A stretch of DNA of 64,000 nucleotides from Prorocentrum cordatum. Its lineage: Eukaryota; Sar; Dinophyceae; Prorocentrales; Prorocentraceae. The position numbers and the translations under genes were made by a program. Positions within the stretch are counted from its first letter, which is position 1. Every line of letters begins with the position of its first letter. The notes beneath the pieces are model-generated. The model was not told the DNA's origin. It saw nothing but the letters and a program-made list of their open reading frames with translations, and ran no database searches. The stretch is taken from assembly GCA_963575745.1 (NCBI GenBank), contig CAUYUJ010020673.1, positions 1 to 64,000 of the forward strand. Reading direction: 5' to 3'. Of this stretch, positions 10,874-21,640 are shown in pieces.

Positions 10874-11689
10874 CTCCCAGGCGACCAGGCTGGCGGGGTC
10901 CCTGGGCCAGAGTGCGATGCCAGCCTGGACGTTCCACGCTGGGGCTGCTCGTGTCAAGCTGATGGGGGTCTGTTGCTCACCAGCGTCGGGTCTCTCTCAG
11001 TTCATGCTGCAGGGGGCGGGGGCGGACTGAGCAATTCAAATTCGTGGCTGGAGCGGTATTGATTTATCAACCACTGCCGTGAATTTGACGAGGGAGATCC
11101 ACGGTTGCTGCATATGCACGGCGGGGCTGCATAGCCACGGTGCTGCACAGCCCGTGCTGTCTCGCTAGCCGTCTCTCATTAGCGTCCAACAGGTGGACCC
11201 GCATGCCGTCTGGTCATGATGTAGACAGAATTGCTCTCCGCTTGCACGCGCTCCCTAGGGCCGGGAGAGCGGCCGTTTGCTTGCGCGCATGCGAATCCGC
11301 CATGCTGCACTGCCTCCCCCCCCCCCTCAAAGACGGCCCAAGAGCGTTCGCAGAGAGCCCAAGAGCGCCCCGAGAAGCCCAAGATGGCTCCATGACACCG
11401 TGAGAGGCCCCCAAGAAGCGTTAAGAACGCCACAAGAAGATTCCCACTGTACTTGCAACTGCCCGTGCTCGAGCTTGCCCAGACTTACGGGCGCTTTGTG
11501 CGCGGGCTGCCGCCGCCCACTTGTGTCTCGCGGGCCCTCAGGGCAGCCGACTGTCTGCTTCTTCTTCCGGCCGCAACTTCCTCTGCGTTTATGCTCAGCC
11601 TGCAGGGCGTGCTTCAGCAGAACGGCATAGCAAATCGACTTCGCCAATTCCTTGGGCCACGAGCATAATGGACAGCGGCCCTGCACCAG
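10874..11689. other. Gene-free spacer with short repeats
   Basis: Contains the first TGCTGCACAGCC repeats (around 11125-11156) and a stretch at 11330-11430 of CCAAGAGCG/CCAAGATGG type low complexity that recurs at 12715-12910 and 54600-55030. Frames on both strands are short and lack domain signals. Confidence 0.6.
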
Positions 11690-12558
11690 ACGACAATCTT
11701 TTACTGCGACTACCCCCAAGGCTTTTTGGACATGCTGGAGAGCTCATACAGGAGGGCGACGTGGGAGGAAGAGCTGCGGGGCAGCCGGACCTGGAGGGGG
11801 CGCATCCGTCGGCAGCCGCGCGAGGAGCTGAGGGGCCTGATGGCGACGCAGACGGACGAGTACGTGAGCGAAGAGGACGCCCTTCGCGCGCTCCGCCGCT
11901 ACGCCCGCCCCGACTTCGACTCCCCGACAGGTTGGTCGACGTCGTCGAGCAGCCGCTGGACAAGGAGATCGTAGCCTCCGACCCGCAGCAACTGGAGCCC
12001 GGAGGCCCTGCCCGGGGACCTCAGCCGCCGATGCCCCCGTCAGCGCAGTCCGGCCTCGACGGCGGTGCTGCGCGGCCCGCGTCGACTGCAGGTGGCGCTT
12101 CGCATGTGTCACCGAACGGTGCTGAACGGCCTGGTTCTCCAGACTCTGCTGATGGCAGCATTCGTCAACCTGCCCCCCCAGCACCTTTCGAGACTTTGGC
12201 AGACCTTAAGCGTTGGGCGGGGCAGCTTCCTGAAACAAAACGGAGGGCGGATCCTATATGCCGTGTTCGCGAGGCCTTGCGCGTCTTAGAACTCGATGCT
12301 TCTAGAGATGCCCGGAGGCAGCTGCAGGCCCCGTTGAAATCGCGGGGCACCAAACAGAAGGATCCATCCGAGAAAAAACGGAGTGTCGTCGAGGTGCACC
12401 AGCGCTTGCGTGCGGCAGCGGTTCAGGAAGGGAACAGATTGCGAACGGTGCTCTCGCCCAGCAGTCGGGCAAGCTTTGAGAATTTGTTCCGAAGCAGCGC
12501 TGCGCAGCCTGCTGCGCGGACCAGCCGTCGTGCCCACAGCCGATCGCCGAGGCGCTGA
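11690..12558 (+). CDS. Unrecognised protein, one frameshift
   Basis: From 11690 one frame reads a convincing globular start (DMLESSYRRATWEEELRGS, then RALRRYARPDFDSP). Near 11935 the protein-like reading moves to another frame: RLVDVVEQPLDKEIV, a Pro/Ser/Gly-rich linker, APFETLADLKRWAGQLPE, a basic helical part (VREALRVLELDASRD) and a C-terminus RAHSRSPRR ending at TGA 12558. The shift could be an intron boundary or a mutation. FETLADL recurs near 18575 on the other strand. Two small repeats, GAARPAS and SSAAQPAA, come from the TGCTGC(A/G)CAGCC repeat lying in the frame. No family is recognised. Confidence 0.4.
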
Positions 12559-13586
12559 TCCCTGCGCAGCGTTGCGCAACTTGCACCGCTCACAGACCGC
12601 CGCGCAGTGCTGAACGCTGGCGCGCGCTTCCTGGGAGCACGAGAGCAGCCGTCCGCGGTGCTGCACAGCCCCCCCCCCCCCCCCTCCCCCCCCTCTTCCC
12701 CCCCCACCGCGAGGGCCCCGAGATTTGCTCAGAAAAGGGCCCCGAAATGCGCCTGAGAAGGCCCAGGGAGCTTCCAGGACGGCCCATGAGCGTTCCAAGA
12801 AACACAAGATGGCCCCAAGGCAGCCCAAAAGGCCCCAAAGAAGCCCCAAGAGGCCTCTCTCGGACAGCCCCCAAGAAGCCCCAAGAGGCCCCCAAGAGGC
12901 CCAAGACAAGCGTTCGCTGCTTTCGGGTGGAACAAGGAGATGCGGACCGCCGCGGGCAGTGCGGCCAACAAAATCGGGCAATGAATGCATCGCTTTCCAC
13001 GGTGCTGCACAGCCCGTGTCAGTCGAGGCTTTCGCATGTTGTGCATTCAACAATTCTCTGTGCAGGGGCGGACTGGCCGATGCATGGATTGACGCGCGGC
13101 CGCGGAGGAGCGTGAGCTGGTAGCATACTGGCATACATACATGCATACATACATACGTACGGACGTACGCACATACGCACGTCTAGACATTCAACGACAC
13201 GTACGTACATACATGTTGATGTTCATGTAGCACCATCTAGACCCCCTCTGGGAGCCCTTGCTGGAGTGTAGCCGAAGACGGGTCCAGACTTCCGGCTGCG
13301 GGCATGTCGTTATCGGGCATCTCGTTATCACCGTATCGCAGCGTTTCTTGCTCCGGCGCGCCGGGAGCGGACCCGATGGTCTGGACGCCGTCTGTCGGAT
13401 ACCGAGAGCAGCCCCGATGATGCTGCACAGCCCACCGAAACCTTTGTTGCTGCGGGGCAACCCATGGCAACCCGGACGGAGACGGTGTCGCCATCCGTGA
13501 GAGGCCCCGACAGCGGCGCTGCACAGCCCGCCTCGGCAGGTGGCGCTGCACAGACCACCACCTCGCCATCAAGTGGCGCTTCATAG
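12559..13586. other. Spacer of low-complexity sequence
   Basis: Holds a C run (12670-12710), CCCAAGAGGCC/CCAAGATGG type sequence (12715-12910), several TGCTGCACAGCC copies, and a CATACATA/ACGTACGT stretch (13125-13215). Reading frames here are repetitive Leu/Gly/Trp or Pro/Arg strings on both strands. No supported gene. Confidence 0.6.
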
Positions 13587-15010
13587 CCCACCTCCTCTGA
13601 ACTGCCTGCCGACGGGACCGAGTTCACAGTGGGTTTCTACAACGTGGGAATCCAGTTGTCGGAGGTTGGTAGGGGAGGTTGGGAGAGCGCAGAGCGCAGG
13701 CCGGCATCAGACCTTGCCAAGGCGTTCAAAGTTCATGCGCTGGACATACTTTGCCTGAGCGAGCTCGGCCAGATCCCAGGAGGCGACATCTATACCTGGA
13801 TCCGAGGACTGCTTCCTCACAGAGCGGGGCCGCCTGAGCTTGCGTTCGTGGACCGATACTACGCGAGGATCGCGAGGTCCAATCGCGCGCAGGTCCTGCA
13901 ATGCTAGCTCGTCAGCGACATCGCGCCGGGCCTGGCAGACCGGCGCTTCCAGCATCTCGGCGTTCGCGTTGGCGACGACAGGGGGCCCGTGTCTATCGTC
14001 AATTGCCAAGCGCCCGCCTCGGACAAACGAGCGTTGACAGGGGGCGGGCACATGGGCGCCTTCCTTGCTTGCCACAATGCATGTGCGGGGGGTCGCTTCA
14101 TCTGGGGCGGCAACTTCAAAGCGGGGGGCATTCAACTCTCCGCCCTGGTGCGGAATATCTGTGACAGCTACGCCGTTGACTCCAGTGCTGCGCAGCCTGG
14201 ATCACTGCACCTGGTCCTCTCTGATCCGTTGAGGTTCAAGCACGGCGACCTCGCGATGACCCGCGGCCTGCGCAGCGTTCAGACGAACTCCGAGGTCGGT
14301 GCGTTCTTCGACGGTGTGAGCGATGCTCATGACCTCGTTCTGGCCAACATGTATCTGCCTCGAGACCTCCAGAAGGCGGACGGGCCTTCGCTGACGTCGG
14401 CCCCCGCAATACACGCAGCCCGCGCCACGCGCAGCCCGCCGCGCAGCGCTGCGCAGCCTGCCATCCCCTCCACCGTGCTATGCAGGCCCGCCACGCCCGG
14501 TGTCAACACCATCTTCAGCAGTGCTGCCTCACCCCGAGCAGCGTTGCAGGAAATGCCAGAGAAGATCGCCAGAGACTTCCTGTTCGGCAAAGTGGCGAGC
14601 ATCCTAGCCTCGTCGGACGGGTGCTTCGAAGCGGCAGCTGCTCCGCACATCACCGACAAGCTGGAGGAGTTCTTGCGGGTCGTCGAAGAACAGCGTGTGA
14701 ATCAACTGCGCCGCAGGCCGGGCCTGGCTTCCGACGTGATCTTCACGGATTCCCACATGAAAGAAATCACCAAGGAGTGGATAAATGACCATGGGCCGTG
14801 GACGAGGCCGGAAAGTGCTCAGGAGTACGAGCGATTGCGCAGCGGGAGGCGCCAAGGCGATTCGCAAAAAGCTCGCCAGCTCCGACGAAGCGCTTTCTCC
14901 GCGTACTTGTTCCAGATCATCGGAACTCAACGTGCGTTGCTCTCCAGCATCCGACGCCCAATCTGCAGTGCTACGCAGCCTGCAGACGCAATACGGCGGT
15001 TCCTGATCGA
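13587..15010 (+). pseudogene. Endonuclease/exonuclease/phosphatase (EEP)-like protein
   Basis: One frame opens at 13587 and reads FTVGFYNVGIQLSEVG, then KVHALDILCLSELGQ, the EEP start in which Asn and the acidic residue bind metal. After TAG at 13905-13907 the same frame continues (LVSDIAPGLADRRFQHLGV, VSIVNCQAP, RFIWGGNFKAGGIQLSALV, KHGDLAMTRGL). GGNFK stands where the catalytic GDFN motif is expected, so the catalytic Asp is changed. A helical C-terminus follows (FLFGKVASILASSD, KLEEFLRVVEEQRVNQLRRR). TGCTGCGCAGCC repeats insert SSAAQP-type peptides. Frame and fold are clear, but the stop and the Asp change argue for a pseudogene. LINE endonuclease or a host EEP protein are both possible origins. 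Confidence 0.65.
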
Positions 15011-15059
15011 TTGCGAGCATGCGTGGGCCGCGCCCCCGCCGGACCCGCGCGGGCGCCGG

Positions 15060-15440
15060 GGCGACATGGCGCCGGGCCCCCGCCGAGCCCCCGTCGGGCC
15101 CGCGCGGGCCCCGAGCCCCGCGAGAAGAGGTCCGGGTCGAGGGCGCCGCGCCGAGCCCCCGCCGGGCCCGCCCGAACGCCTGGCCCCCGCAGGAGGAGGT
15201 CCAGGTCGAGGACGCCGCGCCGGGCCCTCGCCGGGCCCGCCCGAGCGCCAGGCCCCCACAGGACGAGGTCCAGGTCGAGAACGAGCCGCCGAGAGCCCGC
15301 CGAGCCCACCCGGGCGCCATGCCCCCGCAGGACGAGGTCCAGGTCGAGGACGCGCCGCCGAGACCCCGCCGGGTCCGCCTGGGCGCAAGGGCGTTCGTTC
15401 TGCTCTTTGCGGCTGAGGTCCAGGTCGAGGACGCCCCGTG
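15060..15440 (+). repeat. 69-bp minisatellite (23-codon repeat)
   Basis: AGGTCCAGGTCGAG (first copy AGGTCCGGGTCGAG) recurs at 15128, 15197, 15266, 15335 and 15416 (periods 69, 69, 69, 81). It extends the reading frame of the preceding EEP-like sequence as a Pro/Gly/Arg repeat. Since 69 is a multiple of three, an open frame is automatic and not proof of coding. Confidence 0.9.
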
Positions 15441-15618
15441 AGTGAGCGAGCGGCTCGCGCCTCGCAGCTTGCGGTTCGCGCCTCGCAGCAGGCAATGGAA
15501 AACGCCCAGTTTCCCTCTTTGCCCAGCTTCATTTTAGCTTCGCTTAGCTTAGCATGGCAGAGCATAGCGTAGCGCAGCATAGCGCAGCATCGCAAAGCGT
15601 AGCATAACATATCATGCA

Positions 15619-16172
15619 TTCCCTACCTAGACTCTGCCTAGAAGGGTTCTTACTCTCTAGCTTAAAGGGGCCAGGCAGTGGAAAGCGCCCCGGGCGGTTC
15701 CCCCCAGCCCCCTGGGAGCGGTTCCCCCCAGTCCCCTGGGAGCTTTAGCTTTAGCTTTAGCTTTAGCTTAGCTTCCGCTTAGCTTTAGCTTAGCTGCAGC
15801 TCAGCTTTAGGTTGGCGTTTCGCTTAGCGTTTCGCTCAGCTTTTCGCTTAGCGTTTAGCTTAGCTTTAGCTTAGCTTTAGCTTAGTTCTTAGCTGTAGCT
15901 TAGCTTTAGCTTAGCTTTAGCTTAGATTTAGCTCAGCTTTAACTTAGCTTTAGCTTAGCTTTAGCTTAGCTGTATCTTAGCTTTAGCTTAGCTGCTGCTC
16001 AGCTTTAGCTTAGCTTGAGCTTAGCTTTAGCTTAGCTTGAGCTTAGCTTTAGCTTAGCTTTAGCTTGTGGCTTAGCTTTAGCTTAGCTTTAGCTTAGCTG
16101 TGGTTTAGCGTTACTGTTACTAGTAATGCTGCTTCCCTAGGAGTTCCAACTCCTAGGTAGGGTCGCACTGGC
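15619..16172 (+). mobile_element. E element copy 1 (small element with inverted CCCTACCTAGG ends)
   Basis: Left end CCCTACCTAGACTCTGCCTAG with the conserved GGTTCTTACTCTCTAGCTTA and GCCCCGGGCGGTTCCCCCCAG following it. The core is an AGCTTTAGCTT repeat (15741-16100). Right end is TTCCAACTCCTAGGTAGGG with TCGCACTGG. CCCTACCTAG at the left and CTAGGTAGGG at the right are inverted repeats, and each end also folds on itself (CTAG...CTAG). No coding capacity. Confidence 0.8.
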
Positions 16173-16198
16173 ATAATTTGTATGCTGATCCTGTATGT

Positions 16199-16738
16199 TA
16201 TTCCCTACCTAGGCTCTGCCTAGAAGGGTTCTTACTCTGTAGCTTAAAGGGGCCGGGCAGTGGAAACCGCCCCGGGCGGTCCCCCCAGTCCCCTGGGAGC
16301 CAAGCAAAAGCAGCAGCAAAGGTAAAAGCAAACGCGCGGTTTCCACAGTTGCGCCCCCTGGGGCAACAGTGAAGGCAACAGCAAAAGCAGAAGCAACAGT
16401 GAAGGCAAAAACGAAGGCAAAGCACAAGCAAAAACATAGCATAGCATAGCATAGCATAGCATAGCGCAGCATAGCATAGCATAGCCTAGCCGAGCCTGGC
16501 CCAGCATAGCATTGCGTAGCATAGCATGGCATGGCATGGCACAGCAGAGCAGAGCATAGCGCAGCATAGCATAGCATAGCATAGCATAGTATAGCAGAGC
16601 AGAGCATAGCATAGCGCAGCATAGCATCCACTGCTGCTACAACTACGACTATGAGGAGAAAGAGGAGGACGGCGATTACCGTTCCTACGAATGTTGCTTT
16701 CCTAGAGGCTCCAAGTCCTAGGTAGGGTCGCACTGGGA
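16199..16738 (+). mobile_element. E element copy 2
   Basis: Begins TTCCCTACCTAGGCTCTGCC only about 27 bases after copy 1 ends, and closes with CCTAGGTAGGGTCGCACTGG at 16719-16738. The inside differs from copy 1: AGCAAAAGC-type purine-rich repeats (16300-16435), then GCATA repeats (16436-16625). So the ends are conserved and the core is a replaceable simple repeat. Confidence 0.85.
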
Positions 16739-17020
16739 CAATGATGATGATGATGATGATGATGATGCTGATAATGATGATGATGATGATGACGATGATG
16801 ATGATGGACGGAGGAGAGAGAGGAAGAGGAGGAGGATGAGGAGGAGGAAGCGGATGAAGAGGAAAAGGTAGATGAGGAAAACGACGGGGATGAGGAGGAG
16901 GGGTAAGAGAGAAGCAGGAGGGAACACGAAGAACAGAAGAGGAATACGAGGAATGCGGCACGAGTAAAATGAGGAGGAGGAAGGGGAGGAGGAGAAGGAG
17001 GAGGAAGAGGACGAGGAGGT
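16739..17020 (+). repeat. GAT then GGA microsatellites
   Basis: ATGATG repeats begin immediately after E copy 2 (16741-16805), followed by GGA/GAA-rich sequence. The reading frames here are triplet artefacts (poly-Ser, poly-Ile, poly-Leu). Confidence 0.9.
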
Positions 17021-17179
17021 CGGTCGGTCGGTCGCTGCATCGGGCCTCGGGTCGAAAGATCACTCAACCACAACTACACATCAGCACGAATCGATATGTA
17101 CGACCTGCAGTGCGCGCTCAAGATTAGGAAAACAAGGCGTGCCCTCCCTGGAAGCCCCGAATTGCCTTCGCTCTAAAAT

Positions 17180-17567
17180 TAACGGTGAGACTCGAGGATT
17201 TTCAAACGTTCAGTTAGACTGAGTTTTGCGAATTGCTCTACATCTGCTGTTATATTGCCACGTTTCCACACCACCTGAGACCGCACACCCCTACTAGCAG
17301 GCTGAGGACGGGGAGGGGCAGTAGACGAGCGGGCAGGAGGGGTCAGGACGAGAGGAGGGAGGGGGGGGGGGGGATCCTGCACTGCGGTCCTCGACGGGCC
17401 GCCCTGAGGTCTGGCGGTCTCCGCCCTGAGCTCGGCCGCATCCCCCGCGGCCACACTGCCACGCGCCGCGGCCGCCGCGGCCTCCCGCGAGCTCAGTGAA
17501 GCACCAGCGCCAACTTCCCATCCTCTAGGACCTGCCACGTCCTCGTCTGCATCTCCTGGAGGCCGCG
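17180..17567 (-). other. Possible coding tail, unresolved
   Basis: A minus-strand frame ending at 17179 closes with VWKRGNITADVEQFAKLSLT, which looks protein-like after a Pro-rich stretch. It could be a terminal exon downstream of the Gag-like pseudogene, but no splice sites could be assigned. Confidence 0.25.
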
Positions 17568-18529
17568 TCAGATGTCTGTGAACCGATCCAGCGCCATCTG
17601 CAGCACTCGCTCCTGGTGCCCGCGGGGGCCGACACCAGGCTTGTACTCCGCCCCCAGCTGTTCGGCGCACCTCAGGAAGCACTGCTCCACATTGGAGTCG
17701 CTGATGCACATCACTATCTTGGCCGCGCCCTCCCTGTAGCACTGAGAGACGCGGAAGCCGCGCACCAGGAACGTCAGCTCGGGCATGGGCATCGGATCGA
17801 TCCGCGCGTAGATCGCCTCCCAAGCCTCCTTGTTGCGCATGCCCACTTCTCGCCCACGTTCTTCAGCGCGCGAGCGGCCTCGAGGAACACCTGGACGCAG
17901 GCGGGGCCCATGATCGCCGCGGGCGCCCTGTGCTGCACGGGGTCGGCGCGGTGCGAGTCGCGCAGCTTCTGCGCCTCCAGCGCGTAGGCCTTGCCCGCCG
18001 TGAAGGACGCCTTCACCAGCCCGGCGTCGTCGTCCATGAGAAGCGCGTGGTAGCTCGTTGACATGAGCTGGCGTATGTTGAAGCTGTTGCCCAGGACCGC
18101 CTTCGCAATCACTGGGATGATCTAGAGCGCCAGCTGCAGCTCCATGGTCGGCAGCTTGTCCAACGTGTCCTTCTGGAGCCCGTAGGTCTGGCCGATCTCG
18201 GCCTGCGCGGTGCGGCGATCGCCGCGGGCGCGAGCACCCTGCGCTGCGGCTGCCACGGGCGCGGGCGCTGCGTCGGCGGCTGGCCGCGCGGCCGCAGCGC
18301 CGCGCTCGCTGCTGCGCCCTCCGCCTCCGCGAGGGCGCGCGTGGGCCCCACGGCTGGCACTCGCGGAGCCACCTCGGCCATCTCGCCCAGGCGCGGCTCG
18401 GCGGCTGTGGGATCGGGATCGACCCTTGGCCTCCTCCAGCGCCTGCGGACTGAGGCGGAAGGACATGGGCGTCGCCACCGCCCACAGGAGCCCGCCGCAC
18501 GGCCCGGGGAGCGCTCGGGGCGTTCGCAT
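17568..18529 (-). pseudogene. Gag-like / dinoflagellate-type unknown protein, disrupted
   Basis: On the minus strand MSFRLSPQALEEAKGRSRSH leads through an Ala/Arg-rich region to GQTYGLQKDTLDKLPTMELQ, then TAG at 18122-18124, then in the same frame IIPVIAKAVLGNSFNIRQL, STSYHALLMDDDAGLVKASF and ACVQVFLEAARALKNVGEKW. Near 17850 the frame shifts to RNKEAWEAIYARIDPM, RGFRVSQCYREGAAKIVM and HQERVLQMALDRFTDI, ending at 17568. The all-helical body with a variable basic N-terminus resembles uncharacterised proteins common in dinoflagellate proteomes and might be a retroelement Gag. The RT pseudogene lies upstream on the same strand, which is not the usual Gag-Pol order, so the two may be unrelated. 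Confidence 0.5.
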
Positions 18530-18772
18530 GCTGCTCGAGCAGATGTGCCTGCAGATCTGCTAGGGTCTCGAAAGGGCTCCCCAATCGGACATGCTAGCTC
18601 CAGAGACTGCGATCCAGGGCACAACGCAGACCGTGTCATCGAAGCCAAGGGACGCATCAAAGATGGGGGCTCCACAACCTCGTGGTAGAAAGGGGGCCGC
18701 TGGACGGGGCATCGACGAATCAGGCACGCACTCACTGCGTGCTCTTGCGCGATCCGTCTTGTCCTGAAGGTA

Positions 18773-21640
18773 CTAGAACAGTATACGCATCGGTTGGTAA
18801 TGATAAGGGAACGAATGATGGACCGGCATCCGTCGCCAGAGTTTTTTCTGGAACTTCTGATGGGCGAGCAGCGGCCGTCTCGTAGCGAACTCGCGCCCGC
18901 GCAGGGCACCCTCGACGCCGAGCAGCTCGCAGCGCCAGATGGCTGGCGGCGGCGGAGGGCCCCCCCCCGTCTCTCTCGGCGGCTGCCAGCCAGGCGGCGG
19001 GATCGCCACCGTGCGCGCCTGCGCCCTCAGCAGCCCAGGGTCGTGCACTAGGTAGCGCTCCCGCAGGTCGTCATTGAAGAACAACGCGACGACATTGAGC
19101 GAGCCCTTCGCCGTCTGCAAGTCCTCACGCAGCTCGCCGTCGCCCGCAACCGTCAGCAGCGCCTCCACGTCCTCGACGAAGCGCAGCGCGCGCGGGTTGG
19201 CGTCCACAGCCACCGAGCCCTCCTCGTCGAGCGTCGGCGTCGGCTCCAGCGGTAGTTCGCCGAACATGACCGCGAGCTCCTGCGGGCGTCGATCGGGAGC
19301 GCGAAGCCATCGCTGATATTGTCGAAGTCGGCGAACCCGTAGTTCCGTAGCCGTGGAGGCCATCCCGAGCCTCTTCAGCACCGCGGCGTCGGACATCGCC
19401 TTGTAGCGGACGAGCAGCTTGCCATTGTCGGCCTTATGCACGCCCGCGTCGTCGAGGGGCGGGATCTTCTGGCAGGCGGCCCCCTTCAAAAGGCGGCGTC
19501 CGAGACTGGAGAGCACCTCGTCGATCTGCTGCTGCTGCGACGCGCTCAGGACTAGAACGCTGAGCCCACTCAGCGCGGCCTCCTGCACGACCGACCCGAA
19601 CGCGATCCTGGTCAGGCGCCAGATGCGGTTGCGCGCCCAGAAGCGACCCATGCTGCAATAACCCCTGCGGGCAGCTTGCAGGCGTCGCCGCAGCTCGGCC
19701 TGCGCGCCCCCCGTGATAGATGTCTGGATGCCCAGCGCGATGTTGTCGCACTGCCCGACCCCCGCGATGTGCTCGACCCCGCCGAAGAGCTTCCTCGTCT
19801 CGTGCTGGGCGCCGCAGCCAACGAAGCAGGGCGAGACCGAGCTCTTGGACGGATTGTGTGTGTAGCCGTAGAACCCCAACGCCCGTCGCAGCTCGCGGTG
19901 CGAGTGCCTGGAGACGAAGCCCGCGTTCCTGGCAGAGGTGACAACACTCGTGTGGTTGGTGTCGTCCGCGTAGATCCTCGTCCCAAGCGGTGCGGCGACC
20001 TCCAGGAGCGGGCACCACGCTGTGCAGATCGTCTCGCTCGGCCAGATCGTGGTGTCGATGTCAGCGCGGGGCGTCGGAGGTAGAAGTGGTTGCCGCTTCC
20101 ACTCGTGGTAGGAGGTCGGCTGGTCGGGCATCTCATACGCGGCCCAGGCCGCGCCTCGAAGTCGCTGGAGCCACTCCGTAATAAGTGCGCGGAAGGTCCT
20201 GGCGAAGAAGAGCGCCGCGGGGGCGTCGCCCATGAAGGCTCCGCAGCGGTTGCGCATGTCCTGGTCGCCATCCCCCCCCCCGCGCAGAAGGTGCTGAGCT
20301 CGTGTCGCTGGTGGAAATACCCCTGCTCCTCTGGGCGCACGGCGGTCGTGACCGCCTGGCGCATGGCCGCGAGGGTGGAGGACCCGAAGGCGTTGCTCAT
20401 GTCCTCCTTGGTGGTGAGGGTTGAGATGCCGAGACGGCGAAGGCGACCATTCAGCCCCTCCTGGCAGAGGAGCGCGCCCTCACGGTTGCGCCCTCGCTGA
20501 TGCCCGTGTTCCCTGGGCGCAGGGGCATCGCGCGCAGCGCGATGTAGTTGCGCCTTGAACCATGATGTACCAACTCGGCACAGGCCGTGAATGAAGCGCT
20601 TCGCGTGAAAGCCCGTCTTCCCGTTGTGCTTGTCGAGACCTGTGGCGAAGGGGTGGCGCCAGATCAAGGGGGCGCGCTGCGCGCGTCCGATGTGGGCCAG
20701 GATAGCCTTGAACGCTCGTTCGGTGATGGGCGTATCAATCTCCTCAGCGTCGTTCCCGAGCCCGCGCCGATCGCCTACGAGTCGATGCCGAGGCTGAGGC
20801 GCAGCTCGAGCCAGCTCGCCCCCCTCTTCATCCCCAGGGCGTCGTGGTCGCCGCCGTCGTCTACCATCATATCGACGCCACGGTTCAAGAGCAAGCCGTA
20901 GAACCTCGGTCGGCACGCTGTGAGGCGGAGCAGCTCGGCGTCGGGGAGACTTCGAGATCACCTCTATCAGCTTCTCGAAGTCCTCCCGTGCAATATCGGG
21001 GTGGTCGTGCGCGAACATCGGCGCCCTCGGCAGCGCCTCCAAGTAAGCCTGGCGATACTCTTCGAAGTTGATCGGGACTGCACCGAGACCGCCGCCGGCA
21101 CCATCCTGCTGGAAATGCTGCACAATCTCGGCGCGCCGAGGGAGGAAGCAGGCCCCGACGTTGTAGCGCCGTCTCCTCGGCCCCTTGCACTGGGCCGCGA
21201 GCTGATGCCCCAGGCGCCACACCTCCGCGAAGTGTCTCTTCTGCCAGGCCTCATACAGATCATCGACAATCATCTGCACCTCGGACTCGAGCCACGCCTT
21301 GCGATGATAGCGTAGTCGGCGGGAGGCTCTCGCAAGTTCCATCTCCACGGTGCCTGGGTCGCCATGTTCTCGAAGGTCACGTCGCTCGGCCAGCAGACGG
21401 AAACGCTCACCTCGAAGCGCTTGCACACGAGGGGAAACGGGGGTGCGTCCCGCAAAGTGACGCTCAGCCACTGTCGACACCTGCGTCATCCAGCGCTCCC
21501 AGGCTTCGTCGGGAGCCTTGGCATCGCACAGCTCGTGGAAGTAGTCGGGATGGCCGCTAAAGGCCTCCTCGAGGTCGCGTGCGAAGGCCGCCGCAAGCTC
21601 TGCAGCGCCTGCCCAAGGCGATGGAAGTCCCAGATCTTCC
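18773..21640 (-). pseudogene. LINE-type reverse transcriptase, frameshifted
   Basis: Minus-strand pieces in two frames join near 20250. The N-terminal helical part (AERHFAGRTPVSPRVQALRG, RRLRYHRKAWLESEVQMIV) is followed by GLDKHNGKTGFHAKRFIHG, then motif A TTKEDMSNAF, motif B NRCGAFMGDAPAALFFA in the next frame, and motif C RIYADDTNHT (about 19960-19990), the YxDD catalytic pair. Thumb-type sequence follows (FYGYTHNPSKSS, ARRGYCSMGRFWARNR). Length and order fit non-LTR retrotransposons, which copy RNA directly at a nicked target. At least one frameshift in this part and two more in the endonuclease make it inactive. Confidence 0.85.

Larger units (their letters stand above)
11140..14985. repeat. 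Field of dispersed TGCTGC(A/G)CAGCC repeats
   Basis: At least a dozen copies or near copies lie in 3.9 kb: about 11140, 12067, 12498, 12657, 13001, 13419, 13515, 13541, 13572, 14189, 14448, 14477 and 14969. They occur both in spacers and inside reading frames, where they encode (S)SAAQP or a close variant. The motif carries the partial palindrome CTGCRCAG. Confidence 0.75.

Noticed and set aside
15741-16100. Telomere-like repeat (TTTAGGG type)
   Set aside because: The unit is AGCTTTAGCTT, not a telomeric repeat, and it lies inside an E element.
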